A stretch of 16,194 nt of DNA from an uncultured Lachnospiraceae bacterium (GCA_910576895.1 CAJTJZ010000025.1:29630-45823); one strand, 5' to 3'. Counted from the first letter of the stretch, positions 7,720-16,159 are shown. Program-made: numbers and translations. Notes: generated from the letters alone by a model not told the origin.

Positions 7720-7741
7720 TATATAGTACATATTCTATATA
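7720..7741. repeat. Perfect 7-bp inverted repeat in the gap before the giant surface protein
   Basis: TATATAG-TACATATT-CTATATA lies in the 121-nt gap between the small BIG2 gene and the giant surface-protein gene. It is entirely A/T apart from one G/C pair in the arms. It is too weak for a terminator and has no T-tract. It could be an AT-rich operator or chance. No promoter I trust is in this gap. Confidence 0.3.
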
Positions 7742-7766
7742 TCTATTTAGCGTTTTATATCATCCT

Positions 7767-8675
7767 TTATCTTACTACAGTTACATTAAACTTCTTTGAT
7801 ACCCCATTAGCTTTTACAACAATAACAGTTTTTCCCTTTTTCTTTGCTTTTACCATTCCTTTTGCTGTTACAGACGCTATTGTTTTATCTTGTGATTTAA
7901 ATGTTGGCTTTTTATCTGGCATACAAGTTGCTTTAATTTGCACACGTTTTCCAATTTTCAATTTCACTTTACTTTTTTCTAATGTAATCTGTGGTTTCTT
8001 TACAGTTACAGTACAAACGGCTGTAATATCATTTGGTGTCATAGCAATAATTTGTACAGTACCTGATTTTATTCCTGTTACTAGCCCATCTTCTACCGTA
8101 GCAACTCTTGTATTACTGCTTTTCCATGTAATTGTTTCTTCATCTGCCTCTTGTGGCTCAAAACTTAATTCTACCCAATCATTTCCACCAACATATACTG
8201 TCATTTGTCTCGTTACTGTAAGATTAGTAAAATCTGGTGTTTCATTATAATTCAAAGTTTGATCGTCATCATCTGTATGATAAAGTGGATTATCTTCATC
8301 ATTCATATAACCTGACACAATGATAGTACAGGTTTCGCTGCTGCCATCTGGCATTGTTCCTGTAATAATAGCTGTTCCTTCTGCTATTCCAGTAATAATC
8401 CCTTCTGTATCTACACTAACAATGTTATCATTATCCGATTTCCAAATAATATCACTTTCTTTGTAGGCAATATCTGCTACAAGATCTACTTCTATAAAAT
8501 CTGTTTCTCCAACCATAATTGTAATATCTGTTTCTACAATAGAAAAATAACTAGAAGCTGCCTTTAGCAAATTTTTTTCTTGACAAAAATTTTCTATATT
8601 GAATGCAATCATAATGGTTATTGCCATTAAAATTACTTTTATATAATTTTTTAACTTCAACATTATCTTTCCCAT
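7767..8675 (-). CDS. Secreted protein with three BIG2 Ig-like domains
   Basis: This 302-residue protein begins with a signal peptide (MGKIMLKLKNYIK, then hydrophobic VILMAITIMIAFNI) and consists almost wholly of BIG2 (bacterial Ig-like) domains at about residues 42-121, 148-227 and 228-302. Each shows the family pattern: a Val/Ile-rich strand, W(K)S.(N/D) or F.S.D, (V/I)A.V or IVSV, G.(V/I)(T/K).(I/A), G.(A/V).I. Domain 3 is Lys-rich, with VKAKKKGKTVIVVKA near the C-terminus, and closely resembles the last domain of the giant surface protein. BIG2 domains usually act as adhesive or spacer modules at the cell surface. No sorting signal is visible. The ATG at 8675 has AAGGAG 10 nt upstream; a second ATG four codons on is less well placed. 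It lies 34 nt after the preceding gene. Confidence 0.88.
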   Translation of the reverse strand: MGKIMLKLKNYIKVILMAITIMIAFNIENFCQEKNLLKAASSYFSIVETDITIMVGETDFIEVDLVADIAYKESDIIWKSDNDNIVSVDTEGIITGIAEGTAIITGTMPDGSSETCTIIVSGYMNDEDNPLYHTDDDDQTLNYNETPDFTNLTVTRQMTVYVGGNDWVELSFEPQEADEETITWKSSNTRVATVEDGLVTGIKSGTVQIIAMTPNDITAVCTVTVKKPQITLEKSKVKLKIGKRVQIKATCMPDKKPTFKSQDKTIASVTAKGMVKAKKKGKTVIVVKANGVSKKFNVTVVR

Positions 8676-8709
8676 TTCTTTTTTTCTCCTTTTCTTTTTT
8701 TCTATTTTT

Positions 8710-11700
8710 TTATTGTACCAAAATATCTATAGATGCCTTTTTTCCATTATCTGTTGTTACTAAAATTGTACTTCTTAACTTTTTTGGTGATTTTGAAGAA
8801 ACGGAAGCTATTCCACTTTTTGTCACAAAAACATAATTATTTTTGCTTTGCCATTGCAATTTATATTTTGCATCTCCCGGAGATATCGATAATTGTTTCT
8901 TCAAATTTACACTTTTTCCTCGTTTTACGGCAATATAAGACTGCGTTCCAAAAGAAATACTCTTTATTTCTTTCTTCTGTTTATTTTCTGTCTTACTTTC
9001 ATCTTTAGAATTATGATTTAAAGAAGAATCCGAATCATTATTGGAATGATTTCCTGATATGTTCCCTGACAAAGTATCTTCTATAGGTTTTGGTAATACA
9101 GATATTTTGCAGTCTGCCATAGCTCCATTCTCATCTTTTGCTGTAATTATTGCATTTCCTTTTGAAGAAAGATTTTTTACTTGTATTGCTGCCTTTTTTC
9201 CACTTCCTGTTACTCTTACAATATCTTGATTACTACTTGTCCATGTTATATTTTTTGTAGTTGCATTTCTTGGTTTGGAATTTATATAAAGTGTTGTATT
9301 TTTCCCGCTATAAAGCTCTAGGTTTGGACGTGACATAATAAGATTTTTTACTTTAATTTCCTTCTGTTTTACTTTAACAATACCTATCACTTTCTTTCCA
9401 TTTTTTGCTTTTGCTGTTATCTTTACTTCTGCCATTCCTTTATAATCCGCTGGTACAGAAATCTTTCCATTCTTATCTATCTTTACAATTTTATTATTTT
9501 GACTTACATAACTTATCTTATTTTCTGTTGCATTTCTTGGACTATAATCAACAGAAAATTTTGCTTTTTCTCCGGGGTATAAAGTAAATGTCTTTTTCTT
9601 TGCTTTTAATTTCTTTATCTGAACTTTTTTTGATTTTACTGTTACAACAACAGAAGCCTTTTTCTTTCTTGAAAGTGTCATAGAAGTAATCTTTGCTGTT
9701 GCACCTACTTTTGCATCTTCCTTTACTTTAATCATACCATCCTTTACACTTGCTACAGAAAGATTACTTGATCTCCATAAAAGCTCTGAACTTGCTGCTG
9801 ATTCTGGTTTAATTTCTGTATCTACATCAAAACTTTCTCCGGGTAAAAGACAAATATTTGATTTTTCAATGGAAAGTTTTTCTACTCCATATTCTGTAAC
9901 TTCAATAAAACATTCTGCACTAGCACCTGTTTCTGATGATACTGTAATCATCGCTGTACTTCCCATAATAGCATCTGCATACACAATTACTTCTGCCGAA
10001 GTTCCAAAATCATCTGCCACAACATCAGCTACATCTGTATTATTACTTGACCATTGCAATACCTCTGTTGCTGTTATTGGTGTTGTTTCTACATATAAAT
10101 AGCCAATATCTCCTTGTGCAATTTTTAAAGAATTATAATCAAGTTTTAATGCTTTTACTTTTGTATCAACAAAACCGGTTACTTTTACTTGACAAGAATC
10201 TGTAAAACGTCCATCACTAGAAATAACACTAATTTTCGTTATTCCATTTCCAATAGCTGTTACTTTCCCATCAGAATCTACGATAGCAATATCATTATCT
10301 TCTGAATAATAAGTACATTGCTGATTTGCTGCATTTCTCGGTGTAATTTTTGTTGTAAGAACATGACTCCTTTTTTTATTTGTCAATGCAATAGAATGCT
10401 CTGTAAATTCTACATTTTCTACAGCAACTTCCTTTGACAGGCCCTGTACAGTTACTTGACATCTTGCTGAAAAATTACCATCTTCTGATTGTACTGTAAT
10501 GACTGTTTTTCCATTTGCAATTGCTGTTACTGTTCCTGCCTGATCAACTGCTGCAATATTTTTATCTTCTGTTTTCCATATTAACGTAGGTAAATATGCC
10601 CCTAGCGGATTCGCTTTTGCAAGCAATATCGCACTACTTCCATCTCCTTGTAAAAGCAATTCTGTTTCACTTAATTGAATACTTTTCAATTCTAGAATAT
10701 CCTTTACGATTACATTACATTGTGCTTTTAAATTTCCTTCCTCTGTAACTGCTGTAATCACTGCATTTCCATTTTTCCATGCAGAAATAATACCATTCTT
10801 AACCGTTACTACTTCTTCATTAGAAGAAATCCAAGTTATATTTTGATTTATGGCATTCTTTGGCTCTATATCTGCAAATAATGGATAAAAACTTCCATAA
10901 CGGTTTAATATTACTTCTTTTTTATTTAATGTAACTTTTGTTATCTTTTCATCTGTAACCATATTCTTTTCTTGTTTATAAAGTTCTGTCACTGTTTCAG
11001 CTAAAAGACAAGAATCATAAAATTCTACATTATCAAAGCTTCCACAAAATAATGTATTATAAGGATCAATTCCCAAATAATATTCCATATCATGACCTGT
11101 CATATGTTCTAAAATCATTCCTTCAGATTGAAATGTTCCATTCACATAAATTTGTACTTTATTTCCATTTACTGTTATACAAATATGATTCCATTCCTTT
11201 TCTTTTACTTTTTGACCTTTTCCAGCAAAATATCCTCCATTTACAGAAGTGGAAATAATAGCAGGTGAAGTTGTATCATCTCTTGTCATTTGCAGACTCA
11301 TTTCTTGTTCTGTTAAAAGTTCTTTTCCTGCATAAAAAATCGGAGAATACATATCTGCTGTTTCTGGTTTTACCCAAAGAGAAATAGAATATACTTCTCC
11401 TTCTATTTCTGGATATAATTTAATACCATAAGAACCATCAAGATAAAGACCTTTTCCACTAATTCCATCTGTATATAAAGCCTCTTTTTCTTTTTCTATT
11501 GGAATTGTTCCTGTATTTCCTCCTTCTATGGTATCATTCTCTCTTATCACAAGACTTGCTGTGCCAATGGTATGATTAAAAGAATAACTACATACTGGTT
11601 CTGGTAATGTCGCTGCCATAGAAATACTTCCCTTTTGTTCTGACAAAGAAACTAATGAAATTAATGAAAAATCAGTAGTAGTTAAAAACTGCACTATAAA

Positions 11701-11754
11701 AAAAACTATCATAATAAGAGATACTATTCTATTATTTTGTTTTCTTTCTTTCAT
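8710..11754 (-). CDS. Secreted surface protein: LamG-like domain plus eight BIG2 domains
   Basis: The protein has 1014 residues from the ATG at 11754. A TTG three codons earlier (11763) would extend it, but the AAAGAGG ribosome site abuts that TTG and sits 9 nt before the ATG. A signal peptide or anchor (residues about 8-30) is followed by a LamG/concanavalin-like domain (about 51-260) with YTDGISGKGLYLDGSYGIKL, YSISLWVKPE and WNHICITVNGNKVQIYVNG. BIG2 domains begin near residues 270, 352, 440, 528, 620, 705 and 795. An Asn/Ser/Lys-rich linker (890-927) precedes an eighth. LamG domains often bind glycans; BIG2 arrays act as stalks or adhesins. No LPXTG or SLH domain is present. The start lies inside the phosphatase gene, overlapping its end by 23 nt, which suggests coupled translation. 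Confidence 0.88.
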   Translation of the reverse strand: MKERKQNNRIVSLIMIVFFIVQFLTTTDFSLISLVSLSEQKGSISMAATLPEPVCSYSFNHTIGTASLVIRENDTIEGGNTGTIPIEKEKEALYTDGISGKGLYLDGSYGIKLYPEIEGEVYSISLWVKPETADMYSPIFYAGKELLTEQEMSLQMTRDDTTSPAIISTSVNGGYFAGKGQKVKEKEWNHICITVNGNKVQIYVNGTFQSEGMILEHMTGHDMEYYLGIDPYNTLFCGSFDNVEFYDSCLLAETVTELYKQEKNMVTDEKITKVTLNKKEVILNRYGSFYPLFADIEPKNAINQNITWISSNEEVVTVKNGIISAWKNGNAVITAVTEEGNLKAQCNVIVKDILELKSIQLSETELLLQGDGSSAILLAKANPLGAYLPTLIWKTEDKNIAAVDQAGTVTAIANGKTVITVQSEDGNFSARCQVTVQGLSKEVAVENVEFTEHSIALTNKKRSHVLTTKITPRNAANQQCTYYSEDNDIAIVDSDGKVTAIGNGITKISVISSDGRFTDSCQVKVTGFVDTKVKALKLDYNSLKIAQGDIGYLYVETTPITATEVLQWSSNNTDVADVVADDFGTSAEVIVYADAIMGSTAMITVSSETGASAECFIEVTEYGVEKLSIEKSNICLLPGESFDVDTEIKPESAASSELLWRSSNLSVASVKDGMIKVKEDAKVGATAKITSMTLSRKKKASVVVTVKSKKVQIKKLKAKKKTFTLYPGEKAKFSVDYSPRNATENKISYVSQNNKIVKIDKNGKISVPADYKGMAEVKITAKAKNGKKVIGIVKVKQKEIKVKNLIMSRPNLELYSGKNTTLYINSKPRNATTKNITWTSSNQDIVRVTGSGKKAAIQVKNLSSKGNAIITAKDENGAMADCKISVLPKPIEDTLSGNISGNHSNNDSDSSLNHNSKDESKTENKQKKEIKSISFGTQSYIAVKRGKSVNLKKQLSISPGDAKYKLQWQSKNNYVFVTKSGIASVSSKSPKKLRSTILVTTDNGKKASIDILVQ

Positions 11755-12589
11755 AGATACCAACCTCTTTTCTCTTTTCTAATCCAAATATATGATTTTC
11801 TAATTTCTTTATTCGCACAACAAGACAAGTAATATTGTCTTTTCCTCCTGCCTTCAATGCTTCTTGGCATAATGCTTCTGCTAACTCTTTTATTGGTTTT
11901 TTCTGCCATATCTTTATATAATATTCTAAACTTTTATCTTCCAGCATATCCGTTAATCCATCAGAACATAATAAAAAAATATCATCCTTTTTTAATTTTA
12001 ATGGAGACATTTCATAAAAATCATCTACTGATAATTCCATATCATTCCCTAAAAATCTTGTTAAGACATGACCCCCAAGATGTGTTCTTGCTTCTTCTTT
12101 CTTTAATAAACCATGTTCTACTAAAAGCTGTGCCTGTGTATGATCTTTTGATAAACATTGCAAAGATTTTTCACGAAATAAATATAAACGACTATCACCA
12201 AGATTAACTGCATATCCTGTATTATTTTCTAATAAAAGAATCGCTATTGCCGTTCCCATTTTTTGTTTATCTTGTTTTTTTTCCTGTTGCCACATTTCCA
12301 TATTTTTCTCTGCTGTAAAGAGAAATTCCTGTTGTGATTTCTTTGACCATGTTTGCTCTTTTAAAACTTGCAATGCCTTTACTGCACATAAAGAAGCAAT
12401 TTCCCCATTTGCTTCTCCACCCATACCATCACAAACAGAAAAAACAAATTTTTTTCCCTCTTTACATAACACTTCTTGTTTTTCATGTTCTAATACATTT
12501 TCCCGAAAAATGCCATCTAAAAAATAATTATCTTCATTATTATTACGTACCTTCCCTATATTAGAAATTACAGCACTTTCTATTTTCAT
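11732..12589 (-). CDS. PP2C-type Ser/Thr protein phosphatase
   Basis: This 285-residue cytoplasmic, metal-dependent phosphatase should reverse phosphorylation by the kinase encoded just upstream, as in the PrpC/PrkC and Stp/Stk pairs. All core motifs are visible: RNNNEDNY (E19, D20), CDGMGGEANGE (D54, G55 for metal binding), GTA at 112-114, GDSR at 131-134, CSDGLTDML (D210) and GGKDNIT (D251), which supports an active enzyme. Length is slightly above the usual 240-250 residues because of an insert after residue 30 and a basic tail (LEKRKEVGIYERKKTK) that lies over the start of the next gene. GGAG is 9 nt before the ATG. The gene begins 23 nt after the kinase gene stops. Confidence 0.95.
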   Translation of the reverse strand: MKIESAVISNIGKVRNNNEDNYFLDGIFRENVLEHEKQEVLCKEGKKFVFSVCDGMGGEANGEIASLCAVKALQVLKEQTWSKKSQQEFLFTAEKNMEMWQQEKKQDKQKMGTAIAILLLENNTGYAVNLGDSRLYLFREKSLQCLSKDHTQAQLLVEHGLLKKEEARTHLGGHVLTRFLGNDMELSVDDFYEMSPLKLKKDDIFLLCSDGLTDMLEDKSLEYYIKIWQKKPIKELAEALCQEALKAGGKDNITCLVVRIKKLENHIFGLEKRKEVGIYERKKTK

Positions 12590-12612
12590 CTATATACACT
12601 CCATATTTTTCC

Positions 12613-14742
12613 TTACACCATTTCAAATTTACAATTTTTTAATGTTTGCTTTAAAGTCTTTATTTGATTTTTTATCTCTTGACTTTCTGATACTATAACA
12701 CTTTCTAATTCTTTCAATCCCTTTAATACAGAAATATCAGTAATATCTGTCATAGAAATATCTAATTCTTTTAATTTTTTTAACTTTTCAATTCCATGAA
12801 GACTTGTAATTCCTGTAACAGAAATATTTAACTTTTCCAAATTTTTTAACCCTGTAAGTTTCTTAAAATCAGTAAACATTACATTTGATTGTAAATCTAA
12901 TTCCTCTAATTTTTTACATTTCTTTAAAAATCTCCCATATGAAATACCCGTTCCACCAATATGTAATATAGTCAATTCCGTCAATTTTCCTAACATATCT
13001 TCATACTCTCCAGCTATCATATCCCCCGTTAAATCAAGTTTTTGTAACTGTTTCATAGAGCATAAAATTTCCATAATTTTTTTCTCTGTCATATTTTCAT
13101 TATTATAACTAATATCTAAAGAATATAAATTATTACATTTTTTTAAAGGACTAATATCTGTGATATTTGTATAGCTAATATTTAATTCTCTTAATTTTTC
13201 TAATTCCTTTATAAAAGAAATTTCTTCTATTTCCATTTCTGCAAGATTTAAAATTTCCAAATTTTTATATCTTGTTACTTCTGAAATATTTTTTAATTCT
13301 TTACCCGTAAGTTCTGTTACTGCAAGATAATCCACTTCTGATTCCTGTTCTTTTATATCATTTTCTGTTTTGCTTTCTTGTTCTTTCTTATCTTTATTTT
13401 CGCTTTTTACATTTTCATTTTTATCTATATTTGTATTAATATCTGCATCTTTATTTGCATTCGTATTTTCTATATTTTTATTTACAATAGTATCACTTTT
13501 TTTATTTATATCGTTAGACGTTATTATCGCTGTTGAATCATTTATAGTATTGCTATTTTGTATCTTCAAAAAAATAGTTCTTCCAATAAATATACTAATT
13601 CCAATTGTTATTAATACTGTCGGAAATAATATCTTATTTTCCCAAATTTTTTTTATATTTTGAGTATTTTCTGTCTGCTTAAAATCTTGTAAATTTTCTT
13701 GTCCATAAATATTATTCATAATCGTATGTTCTAATTCAGATGTTATATCTGCATTTACAATAGCAACTGTAGCATCTAAATCAGCAGCAAATTCTTCTGG
13801 TACAGTACCCCCATATTCTAAAATAGAACGTACCATTTCCAAATCTTCTCGCATTTCCTGCGGATGTTGATAACGCTCTTTTGAATTATAAGCACACGCT
13901 TTTAATACAATACTTTTTAATGCTTCATCTCCATACATTGGACGTGGAAGCACTTCCCCTTTCATACGCTTTAAAAATGCAAGTTCTGCATCTTTTTTTT
14001 CATATTGTGGTTTTAAAAATGGAAGTAGTTTATTATTTAACATACGATAAAGTACAATTCCTAAAGAATAAATATCAACCGTTCTATCATAGGTTCTGGA
14101 AAAATAAACTTCTGGTGCCATATAATTTGGCGTACCTCTACGTGATGATAATAATAAATTTGTAGCTTCCATAGTACGAGCAATTCCAAAATCTCCAAGT
14201 TTAAAATCACCCATAGGAGAAATGAAAATATTATCTGGCTTAATATCACGATGAATAATATTTTTTATTTCACAGCGTTCCAAAGCAAGACACATATCAA
14301 TACCAAATTTCATAATTTCCAATTGATCCATATTTTTTTTATTTTCATATACTATCAAAGGAGTCAGTAATTCCATACGAATTACAATATCAAATCCAAA
14401 ACCATCTTCATGACGAAATGCCATAAAATCTTCACAACTAACAATATTACTACAACCCTTTAGTTCCGACATTAATTCATATTCTTTTTTAATATCATCT
14501 ACCATATGCTGATAATATTTACGAATATCTATATCATTCATTCCTTCAGAACGTCTTGTGGCAATTTCAGAATCCTCTTTTGGTATTGTAATAATTTTTA
14601 ATGCCGATGGCTGCACTTTGGCATCATGTCTTACTACTTTAAATACAGTCCCAAAATTTCCAGAACCAAGCTTACTTTGACTATCTTCAAAGTACCAAGA
14701 ACCAAAAAATGGTTCGTATCTTCTATAATCATTAATTTGCAT
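12613..14742 (-). CDS. Transmembrane Ser/Thr protein kinase with extracellular leucine-rich-repeat domain
   Basis: This 709-residue protein has an N-terminal Hanks-type kinase domain (about 20-305), with glycine loop LGSGNFGTVFKV (25-36), ATP-anchoring K49, catalytic HRDIKPDN (164-171, D166), DFG (184-186) and APE (209-211). It should be active. One membrane helix (about 371-392) is followed by a long Asn/Asp/Lys/Glu-rich stalk (about 395-470) and roughly eight 22-24-residue leucine-rich repeats of internalin/SDS22 type such as NLEILNLAEMEIEEISFIKE and KLKELDISMTDITDISVLKG. The topology would be kinase inside, repeats outside. Most Bacillota kinases of this kind carry PASTA repeats outside instead. 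Repeats of this type usually bind protein or glycan ligands. AAGGA lies 5 nt before the ATG, and the upstream gene ends 11 nt earlier. The next gene is its probable phosphatase partner. Confidence 0.94.
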   Translation of the reverse strand: MQINDYRRYEPFFGSWYFEDSQSKLGSGNFGTVFKVVRHDAKVQPSALKIITIPKEDSEIATRRSEGMNDIDIRKYYQHMVDDIKKEYELMSELKGCSNIVSCEDFMAFRHEDGFGFDIVIRMELLTPLIVYENKKNMDQLEIMKFGIDMCLALERCEIKNIIHRDIKPDNIFISPMGDFKLGDFGIARTMEATNLLLSSRRGTPNYMAPEVYFSRTYDRTVDIYSLGIVLYRMLNNKLLPFLKPQYEKKDAELAFLKRMKGEVLPRPMYGDEALKSIVLKACAYNSKERYQHPQEMREDLEMVRSILEYGGTVPEEFAADLDATVAIVNADITSELEHTIMNNIYGQENLQDFKQTENTQNIKKIWENKILFPTVLITIGISIFIGRTIFLKIQNSNTINDSTAIITSNDINKKSDTIVNKNIENTNANKDADINTNIDKNENVKSENKDKKEQESKTENDIKEQESEVDYLAVTELTGKELKNISEVTRYKNLEILNLAEMEIEEISFIKELEKLRELNISYTNITDISPLKKCNNLYSLDISYNNENMTEKKIMEILCSMKQLQKLDLTGDMIAGEYEDMLGKLTELTILHIGGTGISYGRFLKKCKKLEELDLQSNVMFTDFKKLTGLKNLEKLNISVTGITSLHGIEKLKKLKELDISMTDITDISVLKGLKELESVIVSESQEIKNQIKTLKQTLKNCKFEMV

Positions 14743-14753
14743 AAAAATCCTTC

Positions 14754-16115
14754 TTAACTATAATTTTTAATAAATAAAGAAATTAAATCCCATTTTCCTG
14801 ACTCTGTTTTTACAGGTACTATTCCAGATTCTGTTGGAGCACCCATATCTTCAAATTGAGGTTCCATTACTTGCATTCCTTCTATATCAATTAATGTCCA
14901 CTTTCCATTTATTTTTACTGGTGCATATCCATAAGAAAAACTCTTTGCCTCGTCATATTTTGGCTCTATAACGATTTCTCCTGTTGATGATACAAATCCC
15001 CATTTTTCATTTTTTTTAATTGCTGCTGGTTCATATGTATTAAATGCTTGTGCATCTTCTAAATCCTCTAAAATAACTTTATATTCCAGTTTTTCTATAT
15101 CCAAAGAAATTAATTTATATTTTCCTTCCTTCCCAACAAAAAAACAGCGATTATTTTCTTTTATGCCTCTATCATTATAAATAATAGATTCCCATATATC
15201 ATCTTCTGTTTCTAATATTGTATTTCCTACTAATAATTGATAAATACCATCTGTACTAACACAAGCAATTCCCGGAGAAATCAAATAAAAATCATCCCAA
15301 TTTCCAAAATCAGTACTTTGAAATGCACTTGTATACATATGATATTTTCCATCCTTTTTACCAACAAGATATGCATTACTATAATATTTTACATCTGTAA
15401 TTTCATTTTCATCAATTTCTTTTAAATACCCATTCGCTGTATAAACCTTATATTGTCCATTTTCTTTTACTAAACTATAGCCATTCTTTGCATCTAATAA
15501 AAAAATTTCTTCAAATTTTTCTTCATTATAGTGATTTCCTGTTTCTGATATTAAATATTGATTTGACTCTCCCTCTAATTTTTCCAATGCAAAATTTTGA
15601 TAAAAATCAGAAATATATTCTGCATTACAATTAATAACTGTATAAATACTTCTTATTTCTTGATAATAATCTATTACCTTTTCTTTAAGGATATTAGCAT
15701 CGGAAGAAAAGGTCTTGTCTCTTAACTGATTTAATAAAGGAATTAAATTTTCATAGTCTTTATTTTCATAATAATATTCTATTATTTCCCTATATGTACT
15801 GATTAAAATAGTATCATCTATATCTTCTGGAAAATTATCTACAAATAATTTTGCTGCTGTAATCCAACTATCTAAATTCCCCATATTTTTGTAATTACAT
15901 ACAATTTGATATTTTATATTTTGATCTCCATTATAAATTTCTAATGCTTCTTTATATTTTGAAATTGCATTTAAATATAATCCTTTTTTTTCTTGTTCCT
16001 TTGCCTGCTTAATACAAGCTTCATATTTTCCTGTTACATCTCTTGATTCTGTCACCAAAAGCACACATAAAACAATAAATAAGCTTGTCATAATAACTGC
16101 ACATATATGTTTCAT
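14754..16115 (-). CDS. Membrane-anchored TPR protein with seven WG-like repeats
   Basis: This 453-residue protein starts with a hydrophobic signal anchor (about residues 4-22; no lipobox because the -1 residue of the Cys is Leu, and no clear cleavage site), so the rest is probably outside the cell. Residues 30-155 are helical and TPR-like (KGLYLNAISKYKEALEIY). Residues 205-450 hold seven repeats of the form (A/V).VK.NGK(W/Y).(L/V). with the aromatic core at 221, 257, 291, 332, 371, 405 and 441, spaced 34-41 residues apart. The last three have the classic KWGF/KWTL/KWDL WG motif with IVIEPKYDEAKSF between two of them. WG repeats are poorly understood modules found in many secreted or regulatory bacterial proteins. 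The ATG follows a strong AGGAGG by 8 nt. It precedes the kinase by 11 nt, so a sensing or scaffolding role beside the kinase is plausible, but inferred. Confidence 0.88.
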   Translation of the reverse strand: MKHICAVIMTSLFIVLCVLLVTESRDVTGKYEACIKQAKEQEKKGLYLNAISKYKEALEIYNGDQNIKYQIVCNYKNMGNLDSWITAAKLFVDNFPEDIDDTILISTYREIIEYYYENKDYENLIPLLNQLRDKTFSSDANILKEKVIDYYQEIRSIYTVINCNAEYISDFYQNFALEKLEGESNQYLISETGNHYNEEKFEEIFLLDAKNGYSLVKENGQYKVYTANGYLKEIDENEITDVKYYSNAYLVGKKDGKYHMYTSAFQSTDFGNWDDFYLISPGIACVSTDGIYQLLVGNTILETEDDIWESIIYNDRGIKENNRCFFVGKEGKYKLISLDIEKLEYKVILEDLEDAQAFNTYEPAAIKKNEKWGFVSSTGEIVIEPKYDEAKSFSYGYAPVKINGKWTLIDIEGMQVMEPQFEDMGAPTESGIVPVKTESGKWDLISLFIKNYS

Positions 16116-16138
16116 TTTAGATACCTCCTATATAATTT

Positions 16139-16159
16139 AGGTAGTGTCAAATACTACCT
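16139..16159 (-). promoter_or_regulatory. Perfect inverted repeat just upstream of the operon's first ribosome site
   Basis: AGGTAGT-GTCAAAT-ACTACCT forms a perfect 7-bp inverted repeat with a 7-nt loop. Its inner end is 9 nt before the AGGAGG site (16124-16129) of the TPR-WG gene. It could be an operator or a leader hairpin that affects ribosome access. On the plus strand it is followed by TTGTTTTTT and could act as a terminator for antisense transcription, but no plus-strand gene is seen. No convincing promoter was identified in 16116-16194. Confidence 0.5.

Larger units (their letters stand above)
3711..16115 (-). other. Putative six-gene operon: TPR-WG protein, LRR kinase, PP2C, three BIG2 surface proteins
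   Basis: Six genes in the same direction are separated by 11 nt, 23 nt, a 23-nt overlap, 34 nt and 121 nt, and end at one strong terminator. No internal terminator was found. The 121-nt gap before the last gene could hold a further promoter, but I found no convincing one. The start of the operon may lie beyond the right edge, because no good promoter is visible in 16116-16194. Co-transcription is inferred from spacing and would need RNA data. Confidence 0.65.

Noticed and set aside
7646..7766. Separate promoter for the giant surface protein
   Set aside because: TATAAA and TTTAAA-like strings are present but no pair has 16-18 nt spacing with a reasonable -35; the AT content makes isolated matches meaningless.
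16146..16151. TTGACA on the minus strand inside the hairpin as a -35 box
   Set aside because: The nearest -10-like string (TATATA) is only 10 nt away, so no functional promoter spacing exists before the ribosome site.
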